Source: Aliivibrio_A kagoshimensis
Lineage (GTDB): Bacteria > Pseudomonadota > Gammaproteobacteria > Enterobacterales > Vibrionaceae
Direction: 5' to 3'
Assembly (NCBI RefSeq): GCF_050337105.1
Contig: NZ_JAKJSQ010000044.1
Span: 1-38,451 of the forward strand
Length of the DNA: 38,451 nucleotides
The translations under genes were made by a program, and so were the position numbers. The notes below the pieces were generated by a model that was not told the origin of the DNA, made no database searches, and saw nothing but the letters and a program-made list of their open reading frames with translations. Below, piece after piece: positions 25,168-34,498 of the stretch (position 1 is its first letter; each line of letters opens with the position of its first letter).

Positions 25168-26412
25168 TTATACCGCTTTGGGTTTATTCTTTTTCATCGC
25201 TTTCTTTTTCTTTCCTGCAATGACTTTCTTAGACATTTTTACTTTCTTTTTAGACGTTTTCGATTTTTTATTCTTCGCTTGTAGCCCTTTGATGTTGCGC
25301 TCTTTGATCTCTTCTTTAGTGTAGCGGCCTACACGTTCAATCATCTGCTGATCATGGGCTTCAACGAGTGAGATAGCATCACCTTTCTTTCCGGCGCGGG
25401 CAGTACGACCGATACGGTGTAAGTAGACATCAGCAGTACGTGGCATATCAAAGTTGATCACGTGACTGACATCAGGAAGATCGATACCACGAGCAGCAAC
25501 ATCGGTGGCAATTAAGATATTGATGCTGCCATCACGAAAACGGTCGATTGCATTATTACGACGCTCTTGCAACATCTCACCTTGGATCCAGACACAAGGT
25601 ATTTGCGCGCTCTCAAGGTGACCACGCAGTTCAGCTAAACGGTCGCGGGTTTTCACAAATACGATGGCACGATCCGCTTGATTAACTAAGATGCATTTTA
25701 GCAGCTCCAGTTTATGCGCCATGCTATCAGCACGGTGATACCACTGATTGATCTTTTTACGCTCACGACGAGAAGGATCAGAGTCGATATTTGCCGGATC
25801 GTTTAATAGGTCTTCAGTAAAGTCAGCAATGCCTTTTCCTTCTAGTGTTGCAGAGAAAAGGAAGGTCTGTTTTCGCCAGCGACACTCTTTAGAGAGACGA
25901 TCAACAACTGGACCGAACCCCATGTCTAACATGCGATCGGCTTCGTCTAGAATCAGTGTTTCAATGGCACGGCAATCAAATTTTTCAGACTCGATGTACT
26001 CCATTAAACGACCTGGAGTTGCGACTACGATATCTTGAGTTGTACTTAAAATATCTGCATGCTCCTGGTACTTCACCCCGCCTGTAATCGTGAATACCTT
26101 TTGGCTAGTATGTTTAGCGAGAGCTCGGGCGTGATCGGCAACTTGCATCGCAAGCTCACGCGTCGGAGTTAGAATCAAAACGCGAGCAGGCCCCGGTTTG
26201 GTTCTTGGGAAATCTTCTAAATGCTGAAGCGCAGGTAAAACAAACGCGGCCGTTTTTCCTGTGCCTGTTGGTGCAGAGGCTAAAATATCTCGACCGTCAA
26301 GAGCGTGTGGAATGGCTTGTGCTTGAACTTCTGTTGGACGTTCATAACCTGCCTCTTCAATAGCTCTGAGTAGGTTAGGGGACAGTTCTAATTCTGCAAA
26401 AGTTCTTATCAC
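25168..26412 (-). CDS. srmB: ATP-dependent RNA helicase SrmB
   Basis: DEAD-box helicase that helps early 50S ribosome assembly. Seen: the Q-motif region RPTEVQAQAIP, Walker A SAPTGTGKT, PTRELAMQV, the DEAD motif LILDEADRMLDMGF, SATLEGKGI, ATDVAARGIDLPD and HRIGRTARAG. A lysine-rich tail of about 40 residues follows. SrmB rather than another DEAD protein is supported by FDCRAIETLILDEAD and RERKKINQWY, by trmN6 being next door as in E. coli, and by the start. I favour the GTG at 26412 (414 aa, MIRTFAEL), since GGAG lies 9 nt upstream; the GTG at 26427 has no ribosome site. Confidence 0.93.
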   Translation of the reverse strand: MIRTFAELELSPNLLRAIEEAGYERPTEVQAQAIPHALDGRDILASAPTGTGKTAAFVLPALQHLEDFPRTKPGPARVLILTPTRELAMQVADHARALAKHTSQKVFTITGGVKYQEHADILSTTQDIVVATPGRLMEYIESEKFDCRAIETLILDEADRMLDMGFGPVVDRLSKECRWRKQTFLFSATLEGKGIADFTEDLLNDPANIDSDPSRRERKKINQWYHRADSMAHKLELLKCILVNQADRAIVFVKTRDRLAELRGHLESAQIPCVWIQGEMLQERRNNAIDRFRDGSINILIATDVAARGIDLPDVSHVINFDMPRTADVYLHRIGRTARAGKKGDAISLVEAHDQQMIERVGRYTKEEIKERNIKGLQAKNKKSKTSKKKVKMSKKVIAGKKKKAMKKNKPKAV

Positions 26413-26511
26413 AGGTGTTTTCTCCACAAGGGGTCGATATAAATGAGTAAATTGGTGCGTATTATAGAGCGTAATGAGATTTTGATCACTTATTTTTACG
26501 ATTGTGGTCGA

Positions 26512-27231
26512 TTACATTTTTAAGTAAAAATCTTTTGTAAGCTTAATGAAGCTATCGCTGTAATGTGGACCTTGGTGTATCAACAACTCTGAGTACTCTA
26601 CGACAGTGTTTTGGCTTCGATGTTCGGTGAATATCACTTCTATCAACAATCTAGAAACAGGCTTTTTGCATGTGGACTGAACTTGAGTAAGCCGGGAAAG
26701 GGAGAGAGGAGTGTTGGCCAATAATTGGATAAAGATCTCTCCTTCATATTTAGGCAGTATAAAACTGGCGGTTCCTCCCTGCATTAATAATTTGCTGCAG
26801 TGAGCCAAGAGCGTTTTATGGGATAATCGGTCGGTATGCCGGGCGATGGCTCGATTTGATGTAGGGGACACTTCACCACTACTGAAGTAGGGAGGATTAC
26901 AGATAATAGCGTCAAATTGATGGAGAGGCGTACCAAAGTCAGCAATATCGGACTGAACAACGTCGATCCTATTTGTCCACGGACTGTGTTGGCAGTTGTC
27001 TAATGCGGCTTGGAAAGCCAGAGGTTCAATTTCAACGGCGGTAATGTTGGCTTTGTCGTTTCGTTGTGCAGCCATAAGAGAAAGCAAACCTGTTCCACAA
27101 CCAATATCCAAGATAGTATTCGAAGCTGAAATATTCGCCCATGCTCCTAATAGTACGCCATCGGTACTGACTGGCATTCCGCATTGATGACCCCGAATTT
27201 GGAACTGTTTGAAAGTAAAGTCATTTGCCAT
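26512..27231 (-). CDS. trmN6: tRNA1(Val) adenine-37 N6-methyltransferase
   Basis: SAM-dependent methyltransferase (YfiC) that methylates A37 of tRNA-Val. The 239-aa product has the SAM-binding LDIGCGTGLL (41-50), the acidic EIEP at the end of strand 2, and the catalytic N112-P-P-Y115 of N6-adenine methyltransferases. The N-terminal family string is FKQFQIRGHQCGMPVSTDG. It lies upstream of srmB on the same strand with a 99-nt gap, so the two may be co-transcribed; in E. coli these neighbours are instead divergent. Confidence 0.93.
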   Translation of the reverse strand: MANDFTFKQFQIRGHQCGMPVSTDGVLLGAWANISASNTILDIGCGTGLLSLMAAQRNDKANITAVEIEPLAFQAALDNCQHSPWTNRIDVVQSDIADFGTPLHQFDAIICNPPYFSSGEVSPTSNRAIARHTDRLSHKTLLAHCSKLLMQGGTASFILPKYEGEIFIQLLANTPLSLSRLTQVQSTCKKPVSRLLIEVIFTEHRSQNTVVEYSELLIHQGPHYSDSFIKLTKDFYLKM

Positions 27232-27544
27232 AAAGTGTCGATGCCATCCTACAATGTGAGTTGTTTATATTTATATAATGTTTTGTGTTTAAATTGTTAA
27301 TCAGTCATTTTGTTTTTTATTTATCACTCAACTGAGTTCTAATATTAGCCTTATTATCTATTTAGTGTTGTTTTATTGGTTTATAGTTTTGCATTTGCAC
27401 GCCAAAATAAGATTAATAATTCGTTTTGCTTGTGTTTGTTGATTGTTACTGCTCAATTGTCCATTATGCTGCCTTTATATAGGCTGGCGATGTATTTCTC
27501 TGGTTTTAAGCTTGGTGTAAATCAGACATATTCAAGGGTCAATA
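27232..27544. other. trmN6 / brnQ divergent intergenic region
   Basis: This 313-nt region is very AT-rich and must carry both promoters. I could not single out a convincing -35/-10 pair. AAGGG at 27534-27538 is the likely brnQ ribosome site. No RNA gene, repeat or open frame is supported. Confidence 0.5.
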
Positions 27545-28852
27545 GTGAACAACAGTTTAAAAATTTCCGATATTTTAGCAGTAGGCTTCATGCTTTTTGC
27601 TTTTTTCTTAGGGGCAGGAAACATTATTTTCCCACCTCTAGCAGGCCAATTAGCAGGTGAACAAGTATTTCCTGCGATGTTAGGCTTTTTGGTTACCGCT
27701 GTCGGTTTACCATTAATCACGATTGTCGCCGTTGCGGTTGCAGGTGGCACATGGGATCACTTAACCAAAGATCTTCCGGTAAAAGCGGCAACGTTAATGG
27801 CTGTGCTTATCTTTATCATTATTGGTCCTGCTTTTGCAGCGCCAAGAACGGGTCTGGTTGCTTATGAAATGGCAGTAAAACCCTTTGTTATTGATGCTGG
27901 GCAAACCAGTCTGACGCTTTTTTCAATTCTGTTTTTTGTGGTGGCGATGTTTTTTGCCTGGTCACAAGGGAAGTTGATCGATGTGATTGGTAAATTTTTA
28001 ACTCCGACGCTAATGATCGCATTGGCTGTGTTAGCCGTCGCTGTTTTTGTCAATCCTCAAGGTGACATATTAGCAGCGCAAGGTGATTACATCGATCAAG
28101 CGTTTACGAAAGGCTTCTTAGAAGGTTACAACACCATGGATACCTTTGCCTCTTTAATGTTTGGTATGCTTTTGGTTGAGGCGATTAAAAATAAAGGGGT
28201 CACCGATCAAAAAGCAACGACGAAGTATTTAATCTATGCTGGAATTATTGCCGCCTCTGGTTTGGCTCTTGTCTATATTTCACTGTTTTACCTTGGGGCA
28301 ACCAGTGTGGACGTTGCCGCTAATGCAGACAATGGGGGAGTGATCCTTGCTTTATATACCCATGCTCTATTTGGCTCATATGGGCAAATTGTGTTATCTG
28401 TGATTGTGTTATTGGCCTGTTTAACGACTGCTATAGGTCTGGTGTCTGCTTGCTCTGACTACTTTAGCTCGATTACACGTGTTCCTTATAAAGTATGGGT
28501 TATCGTCGTTGGCTCAAGCTGTGCTTTAGTCGCTAACGTAGGACTGAGTCAGTTAATTCAGTTATCAGTACCTATGCTATTCGCACTCTATCCGATCGCG
28601 ATTGCGCTGGTGGCATTAACATTTACCCGTAAGTGGATGCCGAATCCTGAGCTCTCCTACCGAGTGGTTATGTTAGTGTCGTTGTGCTTCGCACTGTTGG
28701 ATGCAGCAAAAGTTGCAGGTGTGAATGTGTCGGCATTTAATATGCTACCTATGTTTGAATACGGTATGGCTTGGGTTCTACCGACCGTTTCTGCTATCGT
28801 TTGTATGTGTTTTATTGGCTCAAAAGATGAGACAGCGGTAGAAGCTGCTTAA
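27545..28852 (+). CDS. brnQ: Branched-chain amino acid:cation symporter BrnQ
   Basis: Inner-membrane LIVCS-family transporter for leucine, isoleucine and valine driven by sodium or protons. The 435-aa product has about twelve hydrophobic segments and the family N-terminus ILAVGFMLFAFFLGAGNIIFP. Further family strings are GPAFAAPRTGLVAYE, FGMLLVEAIKNKG and LACLTTAIGLVSACSDYF. The start is GTG at 27545 with AAGGG upstream. Monocistronic, ending at a terminator shared with fldB. Regulation by a leucine-responsive factor would be expected from the family, but no site is evident. Confidence 0.94.
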   Translation: MNNSLKISDILAVGFMLFAFFLGAGNIIFPPLAGQLAGEQVFPAMLGFLVTAVGLPLITIVAVAVAGGTWDHLTKDLPVKAATLMAVLIFIIIGPAFAAPRTGLVAYEMAVKPFVIDAGQTSLTLFSILFFVVAMFFAWSQGKLIDVIGKFLTPTLMIALAVLAVAVFVNPQGDILAAQGDYIDQAFTKGFLEGYNTMDTFASLMFGMLLVEAIKNKGVTDQKATTKYLIYAGIIAASGLALVYISLFYLGATSVDVAANADNGGVILALYTHALFGSYGQIVLSVIVLLACLTTAIGLVSACSDYFSSITRVPYKVWVIVVGSSCALVANVGLSQLIQLSVPMLFALYPIAIALVALTFTRKWMPNPELSYRVVMLVSLCFALLDAAKVAGVNVSAFNMLPMFEYGMAWVLPTVSAIVCMCFIGSKDETAVEAA

Positions 28853-28870
28853 CGGTTTAGTCAGCCCCAT

Positions 28871-28900
28871 AAAAAAAGGATGCGTTTGGCATCCTTTTTT
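28871..28900. terminator. Bidirectional terminator between brnQ and fldB
   Basis: Stem AAAAAAGGATGC / GCATCCTTTTTT (GC core 28878-28894) with loop GTTTG. A/T runs on both sides suit both convergent genes. Confidence 0.92.
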
Positions 28901-28945
28901 ATGCAATAGATGTTACGCACCGTGAGTTGTGCTCACTTTACCGGG

Positions 28946-29464
28946 TTATAAGTGTTCACTGTATTCAATCAGAACTTGATCACACCAAGCTTGAATGCGT
29001 TCATCACTCAGCTCATATTGACTATCTTCATCTAAGGCAAGGCCGACAAACTGCTGTTTATCGTTGATTAGAGCTTTTGACGCTTCAAATTGGTAACCTT
29101 GATTTGGCCAGTAACCGATAAATTGAACTCCTGTCGGTTTAAGCTCATCATGTAGCAGCCCCATAGCATCAAGGAACCACTCACCATAACCCTCTTGATC
29201 ACCGAGTCCGAATAACGCTACAATTTTACCGTTAAGGCGTAGTCCGTTAAGTTGCTCCCATACGGCATGCCAATCTTCTTGAATTTCACCGAAATCCCAA
29301 GTAGAAATGCCTAATAGCAGCAAATCATAGTCATTCATTTTATCTACTGGCGTCTCTTTGATATTAAAAATATCGATCAGTTCAGCGCCAATACACTCTC
29401 TGATTTTCTCTGATGCCATCTCGGTATAACAAGTGGTAGAGCCGTAAAATAGGCCAATTTTCAT
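28946..29464 (-). CDS. fldB: Flavodoxin FldB
   Basis: A 172-aa long-chain flavodoxin, an FMN electron carrier. Seen: the phosphate-binding loop FYGSTTCYTE, the first isoalloxazine loop LLLGISTWDFGEIQEDW and the second loop FGLGDQEGYGEWF. The FldB assignment rests on these variants (GSTTCYTE rather than GSDTGNTE) and on its place next to and divergent from xerD, as in E. coli. FldB is a minor flavodoxin, SoxRS-controlled in E. coli; no Sox box was identified here. It shares a terminator with brnQ. Confidence 0.93.
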   Translation of the reverse strand: MKIGLFYGSTTCYTEMASEKIRECIGAELIDIFNIKETPVDKMNDYDLLLLGISTWDFGEIQEDWHAVWEQLNGLRLNGKIVALFGLGDQEGYGEWFLDAMGLLHDELKPTGVQFIGYWPNQGYQFEASKALINDKQQFVGLALDEDSQYELSDERIQAWCDQVLIEYSEHL

Positions 29465-29612
29465 GAATGCATTCCATTAATTGTTTGTGGGGATTTTACC
29501 TCTATTTATTTCTATTCCCAACACTGTTTGATTGAAATATTATAGCGAAGGCTCTTTTTGTTAGTCACGTCATCCTAATTATCCTGTTATCGATTTTAAG
29601 TGAGTAAGTCTA

Positions 29613-30509
29613 GTGAGTAGTGAAGTAAGTATTATCGAGCGATTTTTAGATGCCATGTGGATGGAAAAGGGCCTGTCTGAAAACACCTTGGCTTCCTATC
29701 GAAACGATCTGTTCAAATTATGCGGTTGGCTTGAAAGTCAGGAAGCCACTCTTACCTCTGTATCAGTAACCGAGCTGCAAAGCTATCAAGGGTGGTTGGC
29801 AGATCACAATTATAAACAGACCTCTCGAGCACGTATGCTTTCTGCCATCCGCCGGCTGTTTCAGTACCTGTATAGAGAGAACATTCGAGATGATGATCCT
29901 AGTGCGTTACTCGTGAGTCCTAAGCTGCCAAAACGTCTGCCTAAAGACCTTTCAGAAGCTCAAGTGGACGCGTTATTGGAAGCACCCGATACCAATGATC
30001 CACTAGAGCTTAGAGATAAGGCGATGCTTGAGTTACTGTATGCAACTGGCTTACGTGTGACCGAGTTGGTGAGCTTGACGATGGAGAACATGAGCTTACG
30101 ACAAGGTGTGGTTAGGGTGGTTGGTAAAGGAAATAAAGAACGATTGGTGCCAATGGGTGAGAGTGCCATTGATTGGATTGAAAACTTTTTGGAACATGGG
30201 CGGTCTACTCTCTTGGGAGAGCACTCTTCGGATGTGGTTTTTCCAAGTAAAAGAGCTAGACAGATGACTCGCCAGACGTTTTGGCACCGAATAAAACGTT
30301 ATGCAGTGATTGCAGAGATTGACAGTGAGTCGCTCTCTCCTCACGTGTTACGACATGCTTTTGCTACGCATTTACTAAACTATGGTGCTGACTTACGTGT
30401 GGTTCAGATGCTACTAGGGCACAGTGATTTGTCGACGACTCAAATTTATACTCATGTGGCTACAGAACGCTTAAAACAGATTCATCAGCAACACCATCCA
30501 CGAGCGTAA
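29613..30509 (+). CDS. xerD: Site-specific tyrosine recombinase XerD
   Basis: Acts with XerC at dif to resolve chromosome dimers, activated by FtsK. It is 298 aa, identical in length to E. coli XerD. Seen: the SAM-like N-terminal core-binding domain and the catalytic set in ATGLRVTELV (Arg), GKGNKERLVP (Lys), SPHVLRHAFATHLL (His, Arg), MLLGHSDLSTTQ (His) and the nucleophile Tyr279 in IYTHVA. The start is GTG at 29613, with only a weak ribosome site upstream. It heads the conserved xerD-dsbC-recJ-prfB-lysS order. Confidence 0.97.
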   Translation: MSSEVSIIERFLDAMWMEKGLSENTLASYRNDLFKLCGWLESQEATLTSVSVTELQSYQGWLADHNYKQTSRARMLSAIRRLFQYLYRENIRDDDPSALLVSPKLPKRLPKDLSEAQVDALLEAPDTNDPLELRDKAMLELLYATGLRVTELVSLTMENMSLRQGVVRVVGKGNKERLVPMGESAIDWIENFLEHGRSTLLGEHSSDVVFPSKRARQMTRQTFWHRIKRYAVIAEIDSESLSPHVLRHAFATHLLNYGADLRVVQMLLGHSDLSTTQIYTHVATERLKQIHQQHHPRA

Positions 30510-30609
30510 TCCACTTTTTCTGATATACTAAACGTTCAGAAAATGTCAGTTATACAGATGTTTAGGTGTCACCAATTCTATTTTTTTTTGATTATATAGG
30601 TATCAATCA

Positions 30610-31416
30610 ATGGGTCTATCTCGCCGTATTACCGCTATTTTATTATCTGTCGTGACCATGTTGTCGTTTACAGCTTGTTCTGATGAACAGACCTCAACAG
30701 AGAGTAGTGAACCAGTCGTTGCTGCCACCTTGCCGGTTAAGGTTGAGCACAATAAGAGTATCGAAGGAGTTGATACGGATAAGCTAAAAGCACGGATGGC
30801 GACCATAGGGCTAGACGTCTCGAATATCTCTGCAGCACCAGTCGCTGGATTTCAGGAATTAGAGACCCCCCACGGCATCTTTTATATCTCAAATGATGGG
30901 GATTACTTCCTACAAGGGAAGATCTACAAATATGAGGATGATAACTGGACGGATACCAAAGCGAGCAGCCACGCTGCGTTAATTGAAGAGCATGCAAACG
31001 ATATGATTGTTTACCCAGCAGACAATGAGAAACATGTCGTGACTGTGTTTACCGATATTACCTGCGGTTACTGTTTGAAGTTGCACAAACAGATGGAAGG
31101 ATACAATGATCTGGGTATTACTGTTCGTTACTTAGCGTATCCGCGCCAAGGACCAGAAGGGCAAGTTGCAGATAAAATGGCTGAAATATGGTGTGCAGAT
31201 GATCGCAACCAAGCGATGTCAGACGCTAAATCTCAGCGCCCAATTTCCAAAGGTAAAGCATCTATTAAACAGTGTCAGAAGATGATAACTGACCAATTCA
31301 TGCTAGGGCGTAAACTTGGTGTTTCTGGTACTCCTGCAATATTTTTATCCTCAGGAGAGCTGATCCCAGGTTATAAGCCACCAAGAGAGCTGCTTAAAGA
31401 TATAGAGTCATACTAA
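30610..31416 (+). CDS. dsbC: Thiol:disulfide interchange protein DsbC
   Basis: Periplasmic disulfide isomerase that reshuffles wrong disulfides, kept reduced by DsbD. The 268-aa precursor has an export signal, a dimerisation domain, and a thioredoxin domain with active site Cys152-Gly-Tyr-Cys155 and the cis-proline loop VSGTPAIF. A further cysteine pair (WCADDRN and KQCQKM) matches the structural disulfide of E. coli DsbC. Odd: the signal region ends in SFTAC followed by an acidic Ser/Thr-rich stretch, which resembles a weak lipobox, and the precursor is about 30 residues longer than in E. coli. It may be membrane-anchored. A run of nine T (30581-30589) and AGG lie upstream. Confidence 0.93.
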   Translation: MGLSRRITAILLSVVTMLSFTACSDEQTSTESSEPVVAATLPVKVEHNKSIEGVDTDKLKARMATIGLDVSNISAAPVAGFQELETPHGIFYISNDGDYFLQGKIYKYEDDNWTDTKASSHAALIEEHANDMIVYPADNEKHVVTVFTDITCGYCLKLHKQMEGYNDLGITVRYLAYPRQGPEGQVADKMAEIWCADDRNQAMSDAKSQRPISKGKASIKQCQKMITDQFMLGRKLGVSGTPAIFLSSGELIPGYKPPRELLKDIESY

Positions 31417-31429
31417 AAAAGAGTCAATT

Positions 31430-31459
31430 AAGTCTATGAGATATCTCATAGGCTTTTAT
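31430..31459 (+). terminator. Terminator-like hairpin between dsbC and recJ
   Basis: Stem AAGTCTATGAG (31430-31440) / CTCATAGGCTT (31445-31455), one G-U pair, loop ATAT, followed by TT then ATATTA. It probably ends some dsbC transcripts before recJ. Confidence 0.65.
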
Positions 31460-31491
31460 ATTACCTGTCCCCCCGAAGCTGGAACTTTCTG

Positions 31492-33231
31492 ATGATAGAA
31501 GTGAAACGTCGCCCTGAACAAGATTCAACACAGCTCCCTGATACGCTTACTCCTTTATTAAAACGAATTTACAGCAGTCGAGGCATTACTTCTGGAGCAC
31601 AGTTAGAGAGGGGAGCCAAGGGACTGTTAACCTACCAGCAACTGCATGGTATCTCTAAAGCGGTCGAGTTACTGGCGGCTGCAATCGCAAATAATCGACG
31701 CATCATTGTGGTGGGAGATTTTGATGTAGACGGGGCAACCAGTTCGGCGTTATCGGTATTATCACTTCGATTATTAGGCAGTCAAAATGTGGACTACTTA
31801 GTTCCCAACCGTTTTGAGGATGGCTATGGGCTCAGCCCTGATGTCGTCGAACAAGCCATTGCACGAGGTGCACAACTGATTATGACGGTGGATAATGGCG
31901 TCTCCTCTATCGATGGTGTGGCGTTAGCCAAAGAGCGCGGTTTAGAGGTGGTAGTGACCGATCATCACCTACCAGGCGATGAGCTACCCATGGCGGATGC
32001 GATCGTTAACCCTAATTTACAGAGCTGTTCGTTCCCTTCAAAATCCCTTGCTGGTGTCGGAGTTGCGTTCTATTTGATGCTAGCTCTTCGAGCGCACTTG
32101 AGAGAGATGAACTGGTTTGCTGAGAAGGCGATCCCTGAACCGAATCTTGCCGAGTTTTTAGATTTAGTGGCACTGGGCACTGTTGCTGACGTAGTGGCCC
32201 TTGATGAGAATAACCGAATCTTAGTACATCAAGGGTTACAGAGAATACGCGCAGGAAAATGCAGAGCCGGTATTTTGGCGCTGATTGAAATTGCCAATCG
32301 TAATCCTGCTCGTTTGATCGCTTCAGATTTTGGTTTTGCCCTTGGGCCTAGAATTAACGCTGCTGGGCGCTTAGACGATATGTCGTTTGGTGTTGAGCTG
32401 CTCATGTGTAATAACATTCATGCTGCGAGAAGAATGGCCTCAGAGCTGGACTCCCTTAATCAAACTCGTAAAGAGATTGAGCAAGGGATGAAAGAAGAAG
32501 CGATGGCCATTTGCGAACGAATTCAATTTAGTGATGAAAAGGCGTTACCGTTTGGTTTATCGCTTTTTCAGCGCGACTGGCATCAAGGGGTTATTGGTAT
32601 ATTAGCCTCAAGAATTAAAGATAAATTTCACCGACCTGTTATTGCCTTTGCTGATGGGGGGGATGGTTTGATTAAAGGCTCATGCCGTTCCGTTAGCGGT
32701 TTACACATGAGAGATGCTCTAGATTTAATTGATACTCGAAATCCAGGTTTAATCATCAAATTTGGTGGTCATGCGATGGCGGCGGGACTGACCATTAAAG
32801 AGTGTGATTACCAACGATTCTCGGCACAATTTGATCAAGTGGTTCGTACTATTTTAGATGAGGATGCCTTGAAAGGTGTACTGCTCAGCGATGGAGCATT
32901 AACAGTTGAAGAGTTCTCAATAGATACCGCTGAATTGATAAGGTCTTCAGGTCCGTGGGGACAAGCCTTCCCTGAACCACAATTTGACGGCGAATTTAAA
33001 GTGCTGAACCAGAAATTAGTGGGTGAAAAACACTTGAAATTAATGCTTGAGCCTATTCATAAAGGGTTCCCAAGTAATAAGATGGTCGATGCCATTGCAT
33101 TTAATATTGACCTTAGACGCTGGCCTGATGCTTCTGTACAGAGGGTTAATGTGGTCTACCGATTGGATGTGAATGAGTTTCGCGGCAACCGGTCACTACA
33201 GCTGATGATTGAAAATATCGAAGCGATGTAA
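31492..33231 (+). CDS. recJ: Single-stranded-DNA exonuclease RecJ
   Basis: 5'-3' exonuclease on single-stranded DNA, used in RecF-pathway recombination, mismatch repair and base excision. Length is 579 aa, the usual 577-580. Seen: DHH-family motifs VGDFDVDGATSS, VDNGVSS and VTDHHLPG in the first domain, the DHHA1 signature KFGGHAMAAGL in the second, and the C-terminal OB-fold region ending in FRGNRSLQLMIENI. The ATG at 31492 gives the family N-terminus; GGAA lies 8 nt upstream. It lies downstream of dsbC across a terminator-like hairpin, so it may have partly independent expression. Confidence 0.96.
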   Translation: MIEVKRRPEQDSTQLPDTLTPLLKRIYSSRGITSGAQLERGAKGLLTYQQLHGISKAVELLAAAIANNRRIIVVGDFDVDGATSSALSVLSLRLLGSQNVDYLVPNRFEDGYGLSPDVVEQAIARGAQLIMTVDNGVSSIDGVALAKERGLEVVVTDHHLPGDELPMADAIVNPNLQSCSFPSKSLAGVGVAFYLMLALRAHLREMNWFAEKAIPEPNLAEFLDLVALGTVADVVALDENNRILVHQGLQRIRAGKCRAGILALIEIANRNPARLIASDFGFALGPRINAAGRLDDMSFGVELLMCNNIHAARRMASELDSLNQTRKEIEQGMKEEAMAICERIQFSDEKALPFGLSLFQRDWHQGVIGILASRIKDKFHRPVIAFADGGDGLIKGSCRSVSGLHMRDALDLIDTRNPGLIIKFGGHAMAAGLTIKECDYQRFSAQFDQVVRTILDEDALKGVLLSDGALTVEEFSIDTAELIRSSGPWGQAFPEPQFDGEFKVLNQKLVGEKHLKLMLEPIHKGFPSNKMVDAIAFNIDLRRWPDASVQRVNVVYRLDVNEFRGNRSLQLMIENIEAM

Positions 33232-33277
33232 ATCGGATGTAAAATCTCCACTAAAAATAGAAAAATATCGATGATTA

Positions 33278-33310
33278 TTGTCGCTTTTTCTGTATCTTGT
33301 TGTCGCTTTT
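33278..33310. repeat. Direct repeat upstream of prfB
   Basis: TTGTCGCTTTT occurs at 33278-33288 and again at 33300-33310. The 22-nt period is about two helical turns, so it could be a tandem protein site, or chance in a short gap. Confidence 0.5.
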
Positions 33311-33356
33311 CGATAGAATTCATCGGTTAAATTCTATGCGGCGATAATAAGTGACC

Positions 33357-34455
33357 ATGTTCGAAATAAATCCAATTAAAAACCGTCTTCAGGATGTGTC
33401 AGAGCGCACAAATATCCTGAGGGGGTACCTTTGACTACGATGCTAAGAAAGAGCACCTAGAAGAGGTCAATGCTGAATTAGAGCAACCAGATGTGTGGAA
33501 CGAACCTGAACGAGCACAAGCTCTGGGTAAAGAGCGCTCTTCACTGGAAGCGATTGTCGAAACCATCGATCAACTTGATCAAGGCGTTGAAGATGTTGAA
33601 GGGTTGCTTGAGCTGGCTATTGAAGAAGAAGATCAAGAGACCTTTGATGAAATAGAACCAGAGCTCATTGAACTCGAAGGAAAACTTGAGAAGCTTGAGT
33701 TTCGCAGAATGTTTGCTGGCGACCATGATCCTTCCGATTGTTATATTGATCTTCAATCGGGCTCAGGCGGCACTGAAGCTCAAGATTGGACCTCTATGCT
33801 ACTGCGTATGTATTTACGTTGGGCTGACAGCAAAGGATTCAAAACCGAAGTTATCGATATGTCTGATGGTGATGTTGCGGGCTTAAAAGCAGCAACGGTG
33901 AGAATCTCAGGTGAATACGCTTATGGTTGGTTACGCACTGAAACTGGGGTGCATCGCTTAGTTAGGAAATCACCATTTGATTCAAGCGGTCGTCGTCATA
34001 CCTCTTTTGCCTCTGCGTTTATCTATCCAGAGATTGATGACAACATTGAAGTCGATATTAATCCAGCCGATCTGCGTATTGACGTGTATCGAGCCTCAGG
34101 AGCTGGCGGACAGCATGTCAACACAACTGAATCCGCTGTACGTATTACACACGTACCAACCAACACGGTAGTACAGTGTCAAAATGATCGTTCTCAGCAT
34201 AAGAACAAAGCGCAAGCGATGAAGCAGCTGAAAGCGAAGTTATTTGAGCTTGAGTTGCAAAAACAGAATGCAGAAAAACAGATTAATGAAGACTCAAAAT
34301 CGGATATTGGTTGGGGCAGTCAAATACGTTCGTACGTACTTGATGACTCACGTATTAAAGATTTAAGAACGGGAATTGAAAATCGCAATACTCAAGCAGT
34401 ATTAGACGGTGATCTTGACAAATTTATTGAAGCTAGCTTGAAGTCTGGACTGTAA
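33357..34455 (+). CDS. prfB: Peptide chain release factor 2 with programmed +1 frameshift
   Basis: RF2 reads UAA and UGA and releases the finished protein. It is encoded in two frames: codons 1-25 from the ATG at 33357 end at an in-frame TGA (33432-33434), then reading resumes in +1 at GAC (33433) to 34455, giving 365 aa, the E. coli length. The shift signal is complete: an internal Shine-Dalgarno AGGGGG (33420-33425), 3 nt, then CTT TGA C. Low RF2 lets the ribosome slip and make more RF2. Seen also: the stop-recognition SPF tripeptide and the catalytic GGQ in RASGAGGQHVN; Ala (not Thr) stands four before the first Gly of GGQ. lysS follows 43 nt downstream. Confidence 0.97.
33420..33435 (+). 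promoter_or_regulatory. RF2 recoding site
   Basis: AGGGGG, TAC, then CTT TGA C. This is the canonical +1 frameshift element of prfB; the spacer of 3 nt between the internal Shine-Dalgarno and CTT is the optimal one. Confidence 0.96.
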
Positions 34456-34498
34456 GTTTACTCAAGCTGGTATCTAACTGAACATGCAAAGGTTAATT

